DNA of 64,000 nt from Nitzschia sp. DOCU1 (taxonomy: Eukaryota > Bacillariophyta > Bacillariophyceae > Bacillariales > Bacillariaceae), in NCBI GenBank assembly GCA_951394045.1, contig OX595988.1, positions 1-64,000 of the forward strand, given 5' to 3'. The notes beneath the pieces were generated by a model, which saw nothing but the letters and a program-made list of their open reading frames with translations, searched no databases and had not been told where the DNA came from. The translations under genes were made by a program, and so were the position numbers. Shown here in pieces: positions 10,349 to 22,890 of this stretch. Each line of letters begins with the position of its first letter. Position 1 is the first letter of the stretch.

Positions 10349-11689
10349 TCTTAGTTACTATACGATTTGATGTGTTCAATATGAAACTAGATGCCTTGAT
10401 GCTTCGACACAACACAACCCCAAGCCCGCCTAGAGGAAGGGGAGTCTCTCCTGAACCAGCAGAGCGACCGCCTAAATCAACGAATCGACCTTCAATTCAC
10501 TTAAAACACAAGTGCTATCACGCCTCACAGCACGCAAGTCATCGCTTATTAAGATCGATGGAAGCAGACGATGCACGACCGATGCTGGTGCCGACGACGA
10601 CGATGATGGTGATGATGCTCTTTTTTACCCTCAATAGATTCTCCTCTCTAAACAACTCTCAATAACATCAACGGCATCGGCCATGACCGCCAAAACACGA
10701 GCCACCATCTGCGGCCTCGAGAAAATTGGATCGATCGCATCGACAAAACAACACGGAGTATCCTTGCATTACCGATGTATGCCGTGGTAGGCTTCGTTGT
10801 TTGCGTGTGGGTGCGAAAAAGATATATAGCGGCGCGAACTTTATCAAAGAATGTGCCCACCGCTAAATAAAGCATCGGAACCCTTGCAGTTCGATCAAAA
10901 CGCTAACTCACCGGTAATATTGAAAAAATTAGTGTCGCAACCATGGTGGATCGTCGACGTGGCGTGGGCTTTGTCGAACTAACAACAAATTGGGGCAATA
11001 ACCAAACTTATCAACATGTCATTCTCCAACGTCAAAAAGCGAGCTTCGTCTCGCGGCGGTCATAACCCAAAGAAGAACCAGTCCTAATCTTGGACAACGA
11101 TGTCAATGGAAATTTTCAAGTTTCTTGTCTTCTTGATGGACAAAACAACAACCCAACGTAAAAGTGAGGCCAATCGTGCCAGTGGAAAGTCCGTTGTCGT
11201 CCGAATGATACGGGGGAAGGGGCCAAGATCGATTCGACGCAGTTGTAGCTTGTGTCTACTCTACTAAGTAGAGAGTAGAGTCTTCTACATACTTCAGTTA
11301 CTACACAGGCTAGCCATCGGCACCCAGAAGAGACGAGTGCCTAGCTAGTAGTTAATGCCCCCACTTTTTCCACGGGATTTACTCTACTACTCTAGAGGTA
11401 GTACTACTATTAGTAGTAGAATGTGGCCGCCGAGTCGTTCCTCTTTGCCGTCGTGTCACACAAGGTCTACTACCTACCGGTAGGACGACCCTCGCATCGG
11501 CAAAGCAAGATTATACTAGTCTCAGAATTCCACGATAGAAGATAGAGAAGAAGCCATAGCAAAGAATGTCATTAATATTTACAGAAAGCATGCTTCGGGA
11601 CAATCGTCAGTAGCCTCGTCTACCCTCACCATCCCCCGCGACGACGACACAAGAGTACTGGGCTCTACCTGGCACTGCTTACACTTCTA
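10349..11689. other. Intergenic region with CTA/TAG-rich short palindromes
   Basis: About 1.3 kb between two minus-strand genes, so it holds the 5' flank of the TPR gene and the 3' flank of the karyopherin gene. From 11250 to 11480 it is crowded with CTACT/AGTAG-type inverted repeats and includes one TACCGGTA at 11475-11482. No convincing gene is seen. Confidence 0.5.
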
Positions 11690-14600
11690 TTACGACGATC
11701 GAAACCGCTGGCAAAATCTAGCCACGGCGTCACTATCTCCCAAGGCATCAATGGAATCAGAATGGTGCAAATCCCATATTGCTTCCGTCAACTCGCGGAG
11801 CTGCATAGCCGTTATTTGATTTTGGCAGCACTTGAATAGACCGTCCAAAATGACGCTACGAGCTTGGATACCCATCCAAAAGTGATCGTGCGAGTTCGAC
11901 AAGGCCGATACACTCAGTAGCGTCGTTCTGCATTCGTCAACATTCGTCGCATAGGTTTGCAAGAGACGATGGAGCAAATCAGAAGCCTCATTCAAGGCGG
12001 TACAAGTACCAAACTTTCCACAGACTCCAATCAGTATCGAGTTCAAAACTTCTTCACGAACACGTCTCAAGAGCTCTTCGAGCGGCTGCAATGGTGTCGA
12101 AGCATTCGCATGGTCGGAGGATTGCTCGGCAGCGACGCGAATAGACGCCTCCAAGAATTGCATACCACGAGTAGCCGTCGAGACGTCGCGCTCCAAAATG
12201 CAGGAGACAGCCGATTCAATGGCTCGTCGAACCAACAAGTCTTCGTTGCGATCTTGATCCTTAGCAGTAGGGAGATGAACTAGAAAGAAAGGGCAATGCT
12301 CGGCGCAAGTTTGGAGTAACTCGAGCATGGGAGCCAATGCGACATTGGAAACGTAAAACGAGCCATGGTCTACCGGCTGGGATTTGCTTTCAAACGCAGG
12401 CTGGCCGTTTCCTTGTCGTTGAGCATTGGTCCACTTGGGACCGAGTAAATCGTGGACTCCTTCGACGGCCGTCAAGACTATCGATTCGAGAGCACTTCCG
12501 ACTTGCCGGGTTCTTTCGTCGGACGATCTCTCGTCTCCAGTACTACTTTCATTGATGTTTTCGCCTCTCAGGCTCTGTTTCGCGTAGTCATCAATGGCTC
12601 GCCCATGAAGTTTAGCTATAGTTTGAGCAAACGACAAGATGGGTCGAAAGTTCCATTCTTCACCTTTGATCGGCTGTCGATTTTCCACCAGCAATTGCCC
12701 CAATTGGCATAGTTCCCGAAGAAGGGAGGATGCCACATCATTGGAAACGTCGCTGGGAATACACTTGGTCAAGACGCACTCCAAAGCGTCCGCAATGGAC
12801 TAGTAGTAGCAAGAGACGTAGGAATATTCGATTTGGATTTGCACAGTCGGTTGAGCTTGGGCGTCAATACAACTGCATGTCTACGAAACGATCCACAAAG
12901 CCCGCGGTTGACTTACCTCTCGATAATTGAAATGTTCTGCTGCTTTTTGAATCATTGGCCACGCCCTTTGAAGAATCGTCAGGGCAGGTTCCTGCATCGA
13001 GGGACCGCCATTGCCTTCCAAGGCACAAAAGGCTTCCGAAAACGAGCTAGCCATCGTCGTCACCATGACAATTTCTGACCCCATGCGATCCAAAATGGCA
13101 TCCAACTGATCTGATCTTCCCCCTTTAGCTTCGTTTCTGGCATGCTGCATCATAGCTTCGAGGCAGTCCAGGGCGGGCATAGCTAGGGCCAGCAGCGATT
13201 TGCCACGCTGATTTTGGGGCAAGGACGCCAGCACATGACAAATGCCTTCACATAGCGCTACTCGATCGTCCAGAGTTAAAATATTGGTTCGATTGGCTGC
13301 CGCATATGACGCCTCCCATCCAGCTGAGAAAAAGCAGCCAACAACTTCGTGTGAGAACGATACGATGAGTACTACAAACCGAGCAGACGCTCCAACGACT
13401 ACTAACCTCCCAGCGCGGAAATGGCTTGATTGGACAAGAAATGCGTGGGTGCACGAATTAAGAGAGCACGGAGCGCCTTGGCTGCGTCGGTATATGGCGA
13501 CACGTTGCCTTCCCGCTTCATTTCGACAGACGCCTCCTCATAAGGAAAATTACTCGCACACAAGCCAAACGTCGAAAGGGCCAAGTCTGCCGCCACATCC
13601 AAAACGCTGTCGACTTGACTGGATGCAAACCACTCTTCGTACTGCAAAACAAGTCGAACGATAATGAAATGTGAGCCTCTGCGACAAGTGAGCCAACGAA
13701 AGGTCCCCAAGACCAAAGTGAATGGCGCACCTTTTCCACGAACCGACATGCCTGGGAAAGAGTCAAAGGATTGCTGAGCAAACTTTCTGGCTTCAAGGCT
13801 AGCGCTGCCGTGCAGTTCTCCATATATCCATGGATATCCGATGTTAATGCAGCCTCCGATACAGCACCGATACAAAAGAGTGCGGCTTCTAAATGAAAGC
13901 TGACTTGTCGCGCAGCCTGCGGCGAGCAGAATTCTTCAATAGCTGCCACACACGAGCTCAGATACATTTCGGGCTGAGCCGCGTAGCATGCTTGCAGACA
14001 TTCCGTCAGGGATGTATTTCGAAAGATGTGAAAGCCTTCCAAGCCTTCCAGGTCCGAGTCGTCGTCGTCTTGAGGAAGTATACTCGGCGTTTGACCGCCC
14101 ACGAATTGATGAGGCGTGATGGCTCGTCCTTGAAGGATCGGAAGCAATTGATGGACCAATCCTGTTTCCGACGATATTTCTTCTGTCAAGACGTCGATCG
14201 CAATTCCACTGATATCAATTGAAGGATGAGCGGCCGACTTGAGTAGTAGATCCAAAAGCCCGGGTCCGATTTGGACAAGTCTGCCCTCGGCCGAGACACC
14301 CCGACACGCGTCGCATATGGAAGCTCCCATTCGAGCTAGATTGCGGCAGACTTCCACGTCTCCTGTGGGTAAAAAGGTGTGAGCGACGACAAGCTTTCAT
14401 TCGCTCCCGATAGAACCACTCGTGATACTATAATAACTCACCATTCATCTGCCGATCAGCAAATCGAAACCGTTGAAGTCCAATCGCCGAGGTTAAATCT
14501 TCGAGTATCAGTGCCATTTCTTTGGATTCGATAGCAACTAGTTGTTCGGCCGTGATGTGTGTCCGAAAGGAGTCCTCGTCCACTTGCATAATGTAGCGAA

Positions 14601-15716
14601 CTTGAGTCATGCGTTGTTCCGAAACGGTAACAACTTGATGCCGTTCCATGACGGATTCCATAAACTCGGCCAAGGCGTCTACCACCAATCGAGAGTCCGA
14701 GTACATGGCATCATTGATCGTATCAATAATGTTGATCTGCGGAGAATAAACATAAATAAGAAATTGCGAAAACGTGAATTCTTTGCCCAATCCACGGTAC
14801 GTACCCCCACTTTGCTGCAAATGTGTTTGATTTGCGCTAGACTCAAGTCTGTAACGGCACACCATTGGTTGATGGCCCTTAGACTGAGTGCAGCAATCCG
14901 ACAATTCATTTCGTGAATCGACTGTCCATGGGACAAATATGCCTTTTGAGAAGAAGTAGCGTGTTCCGGGGACGCTTCCTTAATGGCAGCAGTCAATACT
15001 GGAGCTAATACTCCCGCCATGACGAGACTGGATAGTTGCTGCAGGACATCTTGAATACCGACGGGTGCTAGCTTTCGTGATGCTTCTTCGGCCAGATGAA
15101 GCGTTATGCAAGTGAGACAAAAGGGCGGAATGTGCTGACTGGAAGGAACAATCCAATCCGAAACGAGGTGTCGGACAGCTGCTGGTCCATTGGACACCGC
15201 GTTTGCGGCTAGTACGGCACAAAACGTCTCTAGGACCACCGCATCGGAAAAGGCGGAAGCAAAGGGTGGCGCTTTTGGTGAATTTCGATGAAAGCTGGGA
15301 TCTAGTGCCAGAGCCGCTAATCGCCCCATGACGATATCTCGAATCTCCACGTTAATATCAATCAATCGTTGAGCCTCGCTGGTAGTTCCATGGTACTTTG
15401 CCGCGTTCTCAATGCACGTAGCCACCAATTGCTTGTCCAGGTCATTTGATCTTCGGGCGACTCGTAGCGCCATTGTAGCTAGCAACTGCGCATGTGGCAC
15501 AAAGGGCAGCCCCACCATTTGTTTGCCTTCCGCTCGTTCCACTTCGTTCATGGCTTGATGAATGAAATTCCAGCAGCCGTAGGTGTGGGGTTTGGAGAGA
15601 TCCGTGGCATCCAAGACGTAGATCGAAGACGTTCGATCCAGGAACGACCGCGCCCCCTCATCTCCGCTTAACGCTCGGTGCAGAACATCCAACGCCGGTT
15701 CCATGGTGGCCACCAT
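11690..15716 (-). CDS. Importin/transportin-3-like karyopherin, six exons
   Basis: Six exons join in one frame: 15716..14805, 14736..14442, 14362..13731, 13641..13407, 13323..12917 and 12799..11690. This gives 3591 nt, or 1196 residues plus stop. All five introns (68, 79, 89, 83 and 117 bp) are GT...AG and keep the frame. The product is an all-helical HEAT-type protein. The order of blocks (N-terminal helices, W-N-F-I-H-Q-A-M, a central A-L-S-L-R-A-I-N-Q-W-C, then N-G-D-V-E-V-C-R-N-L-A-R-M-G followed by a helical C-half ending in A-R-F-C-Q-R-F) matches the transportin-3/importin-13/Mtr10 group. These carry cargoes such as SR proteins through nuclear pores with Ran. It is somewhat longer than the usual ~930-1000 residues. 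An exportin of the same superfamily is the main alternative. Start chosen at the first ATG of the open frame. Confidence 0.85.
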
Positions 15717-16490
15717 TTATTTACTTCCCTTGCCCCCTCTTTCGGTTGTCGAGATGATGATATTCAGGCTGCCCGAGTTGTCCTTACTTTAGACGACGAT
15801 ATGAAATTCCCATTGGCGCCTGCATACGTTGCCCCTTGACACCCTGGTTCGGACGGGCAACCAACGAAAGATGAGAACGAAAAAGATATCGACAATGCGA
15901 ATCTCCAAACAGCGACCAAGTTCGCCTCGTCCACGTCCGCAAGACATGACAAACGCTCTTCGGCTTTCAGTCAATTTCCTAGAGTCAAAGAGTCGACGAC
16001 GTACCTTGGACGATTTCGATAGCAGAGATAGGAAGCAAGACTATGGTGTGCGTCAGAACGATACTCTTCGGAGGGCATGACACCTTGGCCTCTCTTTTGT
16101 GTCTCGGTGGCATAAAGTTGCCCCCATCGTCATGGCATGTTGACGTCACACTCATTTGACCAATGAGAACAGCTGGATTGGGGGATCCCCATCAAAAAGT
16201 GCCGCCAAAATAAGGGAACCTCATTGGCGGTAGGACTAAAAGGACTTTAAAGTGACTGCAACATAGGCGGCTGTACTCTAATGATGACGCAAGCCAAGGG
16301 CTGCCTCTGTCGTCATCGATCATTGGCCGAAACATCTTTTTTTTGGATCCCAGGGCATCTTGCATGGACGACGTGTCGAACTTCACTGTCGTGGACGATC
16401 CAAAGAAACCGTTCTGTCTTCACAACAACCTTGTCGTTTCCACAATAATAGTCTTCTCAAGTCGATTGAAAGAGCTACTAAACTGAAATC
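15717..16490. other. Divergent intergenic region
   Basis: Lies between the karyopherin start (minus) and a small plus-strand ORF. A basic 83-codon frame at 15829..16080 has no recognised motif and is probably not a gene. It contains a TGACGTCA palindrome at 16141. Confidence 0.4.
16141..16148. promoter_or_regulatory. TGACGTCA palindrome (CRE/bZIP-type site)
   Basis: A perfect 8-bp CRE-like palindrome in the divergent region between the karyopherin gene and the ORF at 16491. bZIP factors bind this core in many eukaryotes, and in diatoms TGACGT-type elements are known from CO2/cAMP-responsive promoters. Its activity here is inference. Confidence 0.3.
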
Positions 16491-16733
16491 ATGTTCCGTA
16501 ACGTTGTGAGCCGCCTGTTAATGCCCCAGTTGGAGAGCGATTTGAACCGAGCCCTGTCAAAGCAAATGGTCCAGGTAGAGAACATGATGGACTGTATGAT
16601 TGCCCCGACGGTACATGCCTTTGAACCGGTCGCTTCTTCTGGTGTCTTTGGAGCGACTCGTCAACAGGCTCAACGAACTACTATGAAAAAGGTCGCATAT
16701 CCAACTCCAGGACGAGGACTCTTTCAAGGATAA
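16491..16733 (+). CDS. Small hypothetical protein (80 residues)
   Basis: ATG-started frame of 80 codons beginning M-F-R-N-V-V-S-R-L-L, which would suit a short amphipathic organelle-type leader, followed by a Gln/Met-rich helix. It has no recognised family. After its stop at 16731 another phase stays readable (to about 16836) with an F-A-L-W-W-V-D-E-T-Y-H run. A longer gene with a frameshift or an unspotted intron is therefore possible. No paralogue in the window. Confidence 0.35.
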   Translation: MFRNVVSRLLMPQLESDLNRALSKQMVQVENMMDCMIAPTVHAFEPVASSGVFGATRQQAQRTTMKKVAYPTPGRGLFQG

Positions 16734-17742
16734 AGGCAAGACCTGCGGTTTGCGTTGTGGTGGGTCGACGAAACATACCACAAGGTCTCATCAGATTTCG
16801 AACAAGCTACTAATGAGGAACGAGCAATTATTTCTCAACGATAGAATGAATACTATAGAAGCCAGAGTTTGTACCAGCACTCGCCGTCGTGTCATTATGC
16901 CTAGGGGGTGGAGTAGAGAAACCAGGGGCGTTTGGACAAAGTTGAAATCGGCTGGTCTGGCTAGGCTTTCACGTCTCGCCTTGCTAGGCTTTAGCTAATA
17001 CTCTTTTTCGTTGTGCTATTCGGCAGCGTTGAATTGTGCCTTGGACGACGACGTTGCCTTTAGCGCCTTTAGCAGATTGAAGGAGAATAACCTAGCTATG
17101 ACTTTGATGGGCATCAAGTCTTTCCCCCGGCGACTCGGCGAGATTGTTCCTTTTCCACCGTCAAAGTAGTTGCTAACTGGCTAGTAGCGCGCCGTACTAT
17201 TGGCTGCTATAATATTAGTTGTCTCTAATACTAGCTAGTACTACCGGTAGCTAGCTTACTTGTACTTGCTAACTGGCTGTATCTACTACTAGTCGTGCTC
17301 ACTCCAAACAATGATAGTGCTGGCTGCTGGGATCGATGATTGCGTCCAGCCATCAAATGACAGGCAACACAAGCAGTTTGTTCACTTCAACAAACAATCG
17401 CAACCGATAGCGATAGCGCCGAAAACGTCACTACTCTACGAGTAGTTAACTTAGCGCTATAGTAGGTGTATGAGTGATGCAACTCAAGCCCTCGCCCGCT
17501 CTCGGAAACCAAATCGGATCCTGTCGAAAGTCTAGCTTTTCACACTACTAGTAGTAGAAGAAGCGCTCGTTCTGGACAAACGCGTCGTTTTCCTTTGGCA
17601 GATATAAGGAGTATTACCTATTACCGTTATAATTTCGCTAGACGAAATAGGCAGCACGCAGCCTCCTTTCCAGCATCATAAAAAAGCGATACGCGATTGA
17701 ATCGTTGGCTTGCCCGAAAGATGACGCGTCGACGACCATGGA
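16734..17742. other. Intergenic region, CTAG-rich
   Basis: No convincing gene. The 17160-17600 part is rich in CTAGTA/TACTAG repeats and contains a TACCGGTA at 17242-17249. It also holds the 3' flank of the minus-strand GNAT-like gene. Confidence 0.4.
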
Positions 17743-20186
17743 CTATTCGAAACTTCCTCCACCATCCGTCAGAATATCCCAAGCTTCCTGGGCTACCAAT
17801 GGGGTCTTCATAACCATAAAGGCTGGGACTGGATCATACAATCGCGTCGGTGCAGTAATCCAATTCGCCGAAGTATTCTGGACAATACATTGGTAGCGAG
17901 GACGACCTTGCCGCTTTCCCGACAATACCCCCTTGGGTGTCATGGGACAAAGCGTTACCATGTTGAGTTTGTCATTGTAGTGCAAGACAAAATAATAATT
18001 GGTGGACCCTGCTGGACTATTTTTGGGCTGTACAACCTTGTTGTAAAAGTGCTCCCGATCGCGAGGATAGGATTTGACTTTTTGTTTGACCAAGGTTGTT
18101 CGATCAATGCGTTGGATTCCCTTGTGAGGGACGGCTTGCTGATTGGGAGATTCCGAGGCGGGAGCAATAGACGAGACTGGTGGAAGGGCCCGTTTGACAG
18201 CCGCTGAAGAAGACGAAGAAGCCGACCTGGACTTTTTGGAGTTATTGCCGGCTACTGCTGCTGCTGCTGCCGCCGCCGCAGCTTTGCTCAGCGTCGTATT
18301 TGCCACCGCCTTGGCCAAGAGTTGCGAATAGGCCTTGCCGGCACTATTTCTGGGAGGAGTCGTAGCTCTAGTAGACGCTGTAGGTGGGACATACGGTGGA
18401 ATGGGTGGAACGGTATAGGCCGCACTAGCCGCCGCTGTGCCCAAATCCAGCTTGTCCATACTGACCTTGCGTCGCTTATTCGTGACGTTACTCCATTCTT
18501 CGGATATGGAAGTGAGCGCAGGCGACGACTTGCTGTGATGAAGGGATGGCAAGGGAGGTGTACTTCCCCCTGTACTAGACTGCCGCTTGAGTTTTCGCTT
18601 GGATGTTGGGGTCGTCGCACCAATCGATTGTACGACGGGCTTGTCCGTCACAAAGGCGGGCGCTAGCTTTTCCAGCAAATTCAATCCTTCCATGGGTTCC
18701 TCTGGAAGTTCCAAACACATCATGTACGAAGGACCCCCATGCAAATCAAGAGAGTGTTGCGATTCATTAGCATGTGTCCAATGCCGATAACCTTGAATCG
18801 GATTGTCCAATGTGGGAACCGTCGCAGGAGTGAGAGTCGCCTGTGACTGCTGCGTCTGCGGCAGCTGTTCCTTTTCGTCGTCGTCCGTGGAGGAAGGATG
18901 TTCGGTCTTAACAGCTGTTGTTTCGGCGGTCTGCTCTACTGTTGATTTTTCCGCATCATCGGTAGCACTACTGGTTGCATATCGACATACGGCTCCAACG
19001 CGTTGGAAGCCAAAACGTTCATAAAAGGGACGAGATCCCTTTGTCGCTTGTAGCACCACAAACTTGTACTTGCCACACTTTAGAATATCTTCGAGTGCCA
19101 TTCGTAGCAATAATTCTCCACACCCCAATCCTCCCAAGAGTGCAATCTCTGCCACACTGTCAAATACAATTCCAGAATCGGACGGATCTCCAGATCTAGG
19201 CAATGCCTGCAACCGTTGAGCTAGTTCTCCTGTCGTATCCTTGGCGAGGGTGTAATCTTCATTTTCGCCATTCGAAAGCAGCCCCGCTTGAGGATGGAGA
19301 CTGTCCCAGGTAAAAAAGTGCGTCCATGTGGTAAAATTGGTCCATAAGCAAAAGCCTTGGAGCCATCCACCAGATGCATGTCGAATTTGATAACCTCTCA
19401 AAGGATCATCAATATCAATACGATCCCGGATATATTCTCTCGACAAGGGTGGTGTAAATTTGTGGACAGGACCCGTATGTCTTCTCAAGGCAGCCGAAGT
19501 GCACACTGCCACGAGTTCACTGACGGAATCCTCCCAGTCTTTGCGCGTAGGAGGCTTCCAAATGACAGAATTAGGGAGTGGGGAAGCCGGATGAATCGGC
19601 TGCGACTGAGGAACGGGAGTGGGCACCGTGGGGCTAGCATCAGGGGGCCTCGGCTGAGCCAGTTCCGTTCGGGGCGACGGGAGAATGGGCGGGGGTGGGT
19701 CCTTCAGAGAACGTGGGGGCCACACGGTCACGTCGTCCCAGAATTGCAACATAGGTCGATCGACTAGTGGCACGGATTCCATGTCATAACGCACTTTGAC
19801 AGGCGTCATGTTAACACTGCGTTGCTTTTGTTCACGTGTCGAACGACGTCTATCCTCGTCTTCGACAATGAAATTAGTTGCAGACGTTTCCATCAGGGTG
19901 GAAGCATCTTCTGTCAAAACCGAAAGTTAAATCATCAGTCATGAGTCAATCGTGTGGGGATTCCAGTATTGATTCACGTGGATTTGTACGTACCGCCAAA
20001 TCTGCTGCTGCTGGATCCAAAATACCGATCCACCATGGAAGCTTCGTAATTGACGGCATAGGCTACCGTCTTTCGATCATTGCCGGGTTTACGCAGTGTC
20101 TCAAATTGAATTGAATTCATCGTGGTGGTGTTTGTTGATTGCTTATTGTGACCCAAACCAGGTTGGTCCTCAGCGGAAGGCGCCAT
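17743..20186 (-). CDS. Large GNAT-like acetyltransferase-domain protein
   Basis: Two exons, 20186..19994 and 19910..17743, joined across an 83-bp GT-AG intron (19911..19993) give 786 residues. The join reads ...S-R-F-G-E-D-A-S-T-L-M-E, in frame. The N-terminal third is charged and Pro-rich. The middle has a GNAT-type core: a W-L-Q-G-F-C-L-W-T-N-F-T-T-W strand region, then V-A-E-I-A-L-L-G-G-L-G-C-G-E-L-L-L (position of the acetyl-CoA pyrophosphate loop). It continues with V-V-L-Q-A-T-K-G-S-R-P-F-Y-E-R-F-G-F-Q-R-V-G, the classic final GNAT motif. Ser/Lys-rich and poly-Ala low-complexity sequence follows. A conserved-looking C-terminal block (Y-Y-F-V-L-H-Y-N-D-K-L, then G-R-P-R-Y-Q-C-I-V) ends the protein. 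The substrate is unknown; the basic, low-complexity context suggests a nuclear role (inference). Confidence 0.75.
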
Positions 20187-22890
20187 GGTCAATCGTATTT
20201 TGTTGCTTCAGGGGTCGGGTCTCAATCAGTGGGGGTGGGGATTGATCGCTCGGAGAACGAAGGGAAGAATGAGGCGTCTACGGCGTTTTCACGTAGCAAA
20301 ACTAGAGGATTGGATTGTCCCGAAATGACGGCCAGGAGATTTCCCAAAAGACAGAGCGAGACATTTCTTGGGGATGGCACGATGTCTAACTGTGTAGAAA
20401 ATGTATTCAATGTTACATGATCCCACGAGTAGAGAGCGAGACATTCATTGGATCTACGATGATGAAGATAATCATTATCTTATTAACCCCAGCAGAGCTA
20501 AGTATCTTTGTGGGGTTAATCCGTTGATACACGCCCGTCGCTCCTTTCGTGAACTCTCCTTCCGTTTCCCGAACGGGAAGCACAGGACAACTTCCGGGAC
20601 CTCGTCGGTCCTTCACTTTTCCGCCCAGTGACGGAAAAGGCCTGTATGTGATGTGGCTCTGACGCACAAATGAATCAGATATCGAAAGGGCAATTGGAAT
20701 TTTGTCATGACGCCAGATGATTGGCGGCATTGTTTCTGCAGATGTCATCCCTTTTAAGTTTGTGATGTTTCGGGACCATGATGGGTAACTACCGAGGAAG
20801 ATCTGCCAGTCGAACACTTGGCTTGGTAGTCGGATTGGGGTTGAAATGAGGGATCGTCTCTACTAGCTACCGAAGCCTCTTTGATTCTAGACGCTGGCTA
20901 GAACTAAGGGTTGCTACTCTTCCTCCATAAAAGGACGAGGAAGTGAAGTTATGAAGAATCGACGCCCCCGGCTGGTGGGGTCGACCATTTCTTATTTGCC
21001 GTTTGATGCTACCCCATATAGGCAACATCAGCTAATAACAGACGCGTTTACAGAAGCCCCCGTTGCCGGATTATATGATGGTGGGGATGATCAAACCCTA
21101 TTGACTGTTCCTGGCCTAAAAGCAACGATCGGCATGTTGATGTCGTGAAGGCCTGGGGTGGCCGCATGAAGGAAATCAACTGGATGAAGAGGTTCTCTCC
21201 TTCGCACATAGCGGCTTGAATATACAACATAAAAGAAGGGCTCCCCGCTTCGTCATTTCCTATTCGGTGAGAATCTGGAAAAATCCGGTCCGCTGGGGCG
21301 ATTCAGGGTCGACCATATGCTTTGTAACCTCTCATCTGTCGGCTTCAATCGATCATCAGCGAATCAATCTACACCCTACGACTACTGCATGTGCTTTTGC
21401 CTGTGTTGGTGATCGTCGACGATTGGGTCTGATCCGTGTCACTCTGATTAACCACCATTCGTCAGGCTACTACGCGTTGGATTGAAGCCCTGGGGATGGA
21501 AGCCAAGGACGTCAAATATTCCTTTGTGTACAACTACTACTGTCACCCGGAAAGTCTCTGGATCATGCCCAACAACCACCAGTTAGTCCACTCTCCGCCG
21601 CTCTGATTTTTGCCACAGGAGGGAATGCTGGGAGGTATCGGCGCAGACGTAGCTGCTGGTGTGCTATTCTTTATTTCCAGAAAGAATCTATGTATTCTTT
21701 ACGGCTCGGGCGCCTGATTGGGGAAAGATGTTGCTGCTGGGGCATGGGGGACTTTCTATCACTAGGAAAACAAACCAGCATTCGACGGCCCTACCGCCGA
21801 TGCCACTTTTGCAACTTGCCTGGAAACCTTCATGCCACCATGCCTAGTAGAGTTACCTACAGTACAGTGCTGAGCTATGTATATACTGCGGGGCTTTGAA
21901 CCTCGTCGCTTCTACTTCGCCGCCATGCTTCGATCAATAATCCACGATACGTTTCAAGACAAAAGGGGACGGCATAACCGTCGAGTGTGAATCTATTTGA
22001 GCTATATCCATCAGATACAACGGGTGAGGCATCCGCACCATGAAGATTTTTTTGGGGGGGGCGCTCGGCGCGGGGGGGGGGGGCACCACTGACATGTGGC
22101 GAGCTCAAAGAAACCGCAGCCCCGCAACAAGTCATGGTGGCCAAATCTTGCACCTCCAGCGAGCTACGTAGCTAGCGTCACGGCAAGGTAGAACCATCAA
22201 GTAAATTGCTCTAGGCCAGAATGTGTTTTTGCCTGGTAACTTTGAATCCATCATCTAGAGTAGCTAGAACTAGTATCGTCCTGCTGCCATGGAAGTGCAT
22301 AGTTTTGGTTGCATACGCCTTATCTGCCTTGTAGTAGTGTCATCAATCGACGAAATGCTGCGAATAATCATAGAAAGTAACTATAGTACGCTACAATGTC
22401 TTGAAGCGTACTAGTAGAATATTATGAATACATAGCAAAATAATGCCGGGCAATGATTTGCAATTGTAGATCCTAATGGTGGGTACTATTGTAGATCAAG
22501 ATCCAAACAGAAAACGACGTACGTCATCTTCTTCATTCGGGAGGTGCGCGAGACGACGGACTATACTTTCCAAGCACGCTCCACGGACTATGGCGATCGT
22601 TGGAACAGAAAAAATCGATCGTCAGGGTCCTTCTTTCTAGAATCTTCCGAACTCTCGTGGGGAGAAAGAAGTTGACCGAAAAGTTCTGCTGCCCCACGGC
22701 ATGTAGTAGTAGTAATGTAATGGAGGCCCCAACTGCGGTGGTGTTTTGATACTGCAACAGCCGAAGCAAGAACGATGGAAGATGAGATCTCCTCTCTCCA
22801 GATAGCTCTAGAGAAGCTGTAACTAATTGGGTTTGTACAATACTTTTAAGTTTTAGCTGGCTAGTCGATAGTCGATAAAGCCATTTCAAT
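20187..22890. other. Long intergenic region with degenerate short ORFs
   Basis: Short plus-strand frames occur (20951..21148 and broken readable pieces to about 21850, such as Y-S-F-V-Y-N-Y-Y-C-H-P-E-S near 21520). They do not join into a gene I can name and look like old coding DNA. Homopolymer runs lie at 22047-22083 (T7G8 and a G12 tract). The right end is the 3' flank of the minus-strand gene at 22891. Confidence 0.35.

Noticed and set aside
15829..16080. Basic 83-codon plus-strand frame
   Set aside because: No motif and composition typical of a chance frame in the divergent promoter region.
22047..22083. G-rich run as a regulatory G-quadruplex
   Set aside because: Simple homopolymers, not near a gene start, and prone to sequencing error.
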